A stretch of 5,563 nucleotides of DNA, taken from contig DATDSR010000042.1 in assembly GCA_036517855.1 (NCBI GenBank), positions 1 through 5,563 on the forward strand. The letters are read 5' to 3'. Made by a program: the position numbers and the translations under genes. The DNA comes from DATDSR01 sp036517855 (GTDB lineage: Bacteria; Patescibacteriota; Minisyncoccia; Phycocordibacterales; DATDSR01). This document shows, one piece after another, positions 5,089 to 5,563 of the stretch. Every line of letters starts with the position of its first letter. Positions within the stretch are counted from its first letter, which is position 1. The notes below the pieces were generated by a model. It ran no database searches. It was not told the origin of the DNA and saw only the letters and a program-made list of their open reading frames with translations.

Positions 5089-5358
5089 ATGTTAGAAGCA
5101 GGCGGAAAAAACGTGAGGCTAGAGATGTCGCCCGAAGACGTTGCGGCAGTTTTTCAGTTAGTACAAGACGCGGAAACACCCGAGAGGCTCGACGAGCTGA
5201 TAGAGCAATGTTTCGAACTTCTCCCGAAAGAAAAAATTAAAGATTTTGACGAAGCCGTTACGGCCAGAAAGGAGGAACTGAGAAAAGAGGATGGAGCCTC
5301 GGAGAAGGCGCGCAAAGATAGCACGGAGGTGAGACGCACATTTCGGAACTTGACCTAA
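5089..5358 (+). CDS. Small helical protein of unknown function
   Basis: I do not recognise this 89-residue protein. It is soluble and highly charged, with predicted helices at about 14-30 (SPEDVAAVFQLVQDA), 31-46 (PERLDELIEQCFELL) and 48-66 (KEKIKDFDEAVTARKEELR), then a disordered tail that turns basic (69-89). There is one cysteine (C41), and no signal peptide or membrane segment. It lies 7 bp behind comM but has its own TATAAT. Its last 19 bases overlap the next open frame, which is in the -1 frame, so the two may be translationally coupled or form a single frameshifted product. Reality as a gene is supported by the promoter spacing and natural composition; function unknown. Confidence 0.7.
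   Translation: MLEAGGKNVRLEMSPEDVAAVFQLVQDAETPERLDELIEQCFELLPKEKIKDFDEAVTARKEELRKEDGASEKARKDSTEVRRTFRNLT
5325..5332 (+). promoter_or_regulatory. Strong Shine-Dalgarno inside the 89-aa gene
   Basis: GGAGGTGA is complementary to eight bases of the usual 16S 3' end. It lies seven bases before the ATT at 5340, an ideal distance, and no ATG, GTG or TTG occurs at a suitable distance in the frame that stays open downstream. Confidence 0.55.
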
Positions 5359-5563
5359 CCCACGCGGGTGATGCGCTCAAGTATGTGGAGGGAGCTGAGG
5401 GCAAGGCCGGCCACTTCGAATTTATACAAGCAAGCGGCAAGGCGCACGGCTTGGGCGAGGACTTGCCATACAACAACCCCACTCCTAAACTTTCTGAACA
5501 TCCCGCCACCTCAACTGAATTTACCGAGCAAGAGCTCGACGAATGGGGTGGGGGCAACCCCAC
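5340..5563 (+). CDS. Unknown protein, probable ATT start, cut by window end
   Basis: The frame is open from 5322, just after a TAG, to the window end with no stop, giving at least 74 residues from the ATT at 5340. It begins (M)SELDLTHAGDALKYVEGAEG and continues with a hydrophilic, acidic, Pro/Thr/Gly-rich stretch, probably partly disordered. I recognise no domain. ATT is a rare start (known from infC), chosen here because GGAGGTGA sits seven bases upstream. The first alternative, GTG at 5385, has no ribosome site. It overlaps the 89-aa gene by 19 bases in its -1 frame, so a frameshifted fusion, real or from a sequencing error, is an alternative. The other open plus frame (ATG at 5371) is Arg-rich and lacks a ribosome site, so it looks like a shadow. 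Confidence 0.5.
   Translation, partial: MSELDLTHAGDALKYVEGAEGKAGHFEFIQASGKAHGLGEDLPYNNPTPKLSEHPATSTEFTEQELDEWGGGNP

Noticed and set aside
5326..5335. GAGGTGAGAC, 10 bases shared with one arm and loop of the REP-like hairpin
   Set aside because: The second arm is missing and the match is explained by the Shine-Dalgarno; likely chance.
35..5358. Recoded UGA, as all seven visible stops are TAA or TAG
   Set aside because: Seven stops are too few, and all genes end sensibly under the standard code with family-typical lengths.
1..5563. CRISPR array, tRNA or other RNA gene, or large antiparallel frames opposite comM
   Set aside because: No regularly spaced repeats or cloverleaf seen; the opposite-strand frames are shadows of well-supported genes without family motifs.

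Overview
The window looks like a chromosomal segment of a bacterium with compact, tightly packed genes. My best guess is a Patescibacteria/CPR-type genome. That is inference only, from a ComM-type AAA+ ATPase beside a solo RAYT-type transposase, small orphan proteins and a predominance of leaderless genes; no rRNA or ribosomal protein is present to settle it. All seven visible stops are TAA or TAG, and the standard code fits.

Layout, left to right. (1) 35-781 (-): a haem-oxygenase-fold, diiron-oxygenase-like (TENA/PqqC/CADD superfamily) enzyme with a strong Shine-Dalgarno. (2) 782-927: divergent control region holding back-to-back promoters, a perfect 10-bp palindrome, a consensus DnaA box and a possible 5'-UTR hairpin. 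(3) 928-1773 (+): an XRE-family regulator with a large C-terminal putative sensor domain. (4) 1692-2423 (-): a dienelactone-hydrolase-like alpha/beta protein, overlapping the regulator tail to tail and apparently lacking its nucleophile. (5) 2471-3449: a small mobile-element zone. An intact HUH/Y1 transposase of the RAYT type lies between two identical 27-bp repeats, each a hairpin followed by a consensus DnaA box. Next to it is the C-terminal stump of a diverged second transposase with its own related hairpin. (6) 3486-5081 (+): complete comM, the branch-migration helicase of natural transformation. (7) 5089-5358 (+): a small helical protein of unknown function whose promoter -10 contains the comM stop codon. 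(8) 5340-end (+): an open frame cut by the window edge, apparently starting at a rare ATT codon behind a near-perfect Shine-Dalgarno.

The most striking feature is promoter architecture. Five genes (XRE, hydrolase, transposase, comM, the 89-aa gene), on both strands, have a -10-like hexamer exactly six bases before the chosen ATG and no Shine-Dalgarno, which is what leaderless mRNAs would look like. The oxygenase-like gene and the ATT-start frame instead have strong Shine-Dalgarno sequences. The second theme is the transposase/hairpin array. Hairpin arms and the 14-nt distance from hairpin to transposase stop codon are conserved between the two copies, although the proteins have diverged. This points to a REP/RAYT-like system whose repeats also carry a DnaA box.
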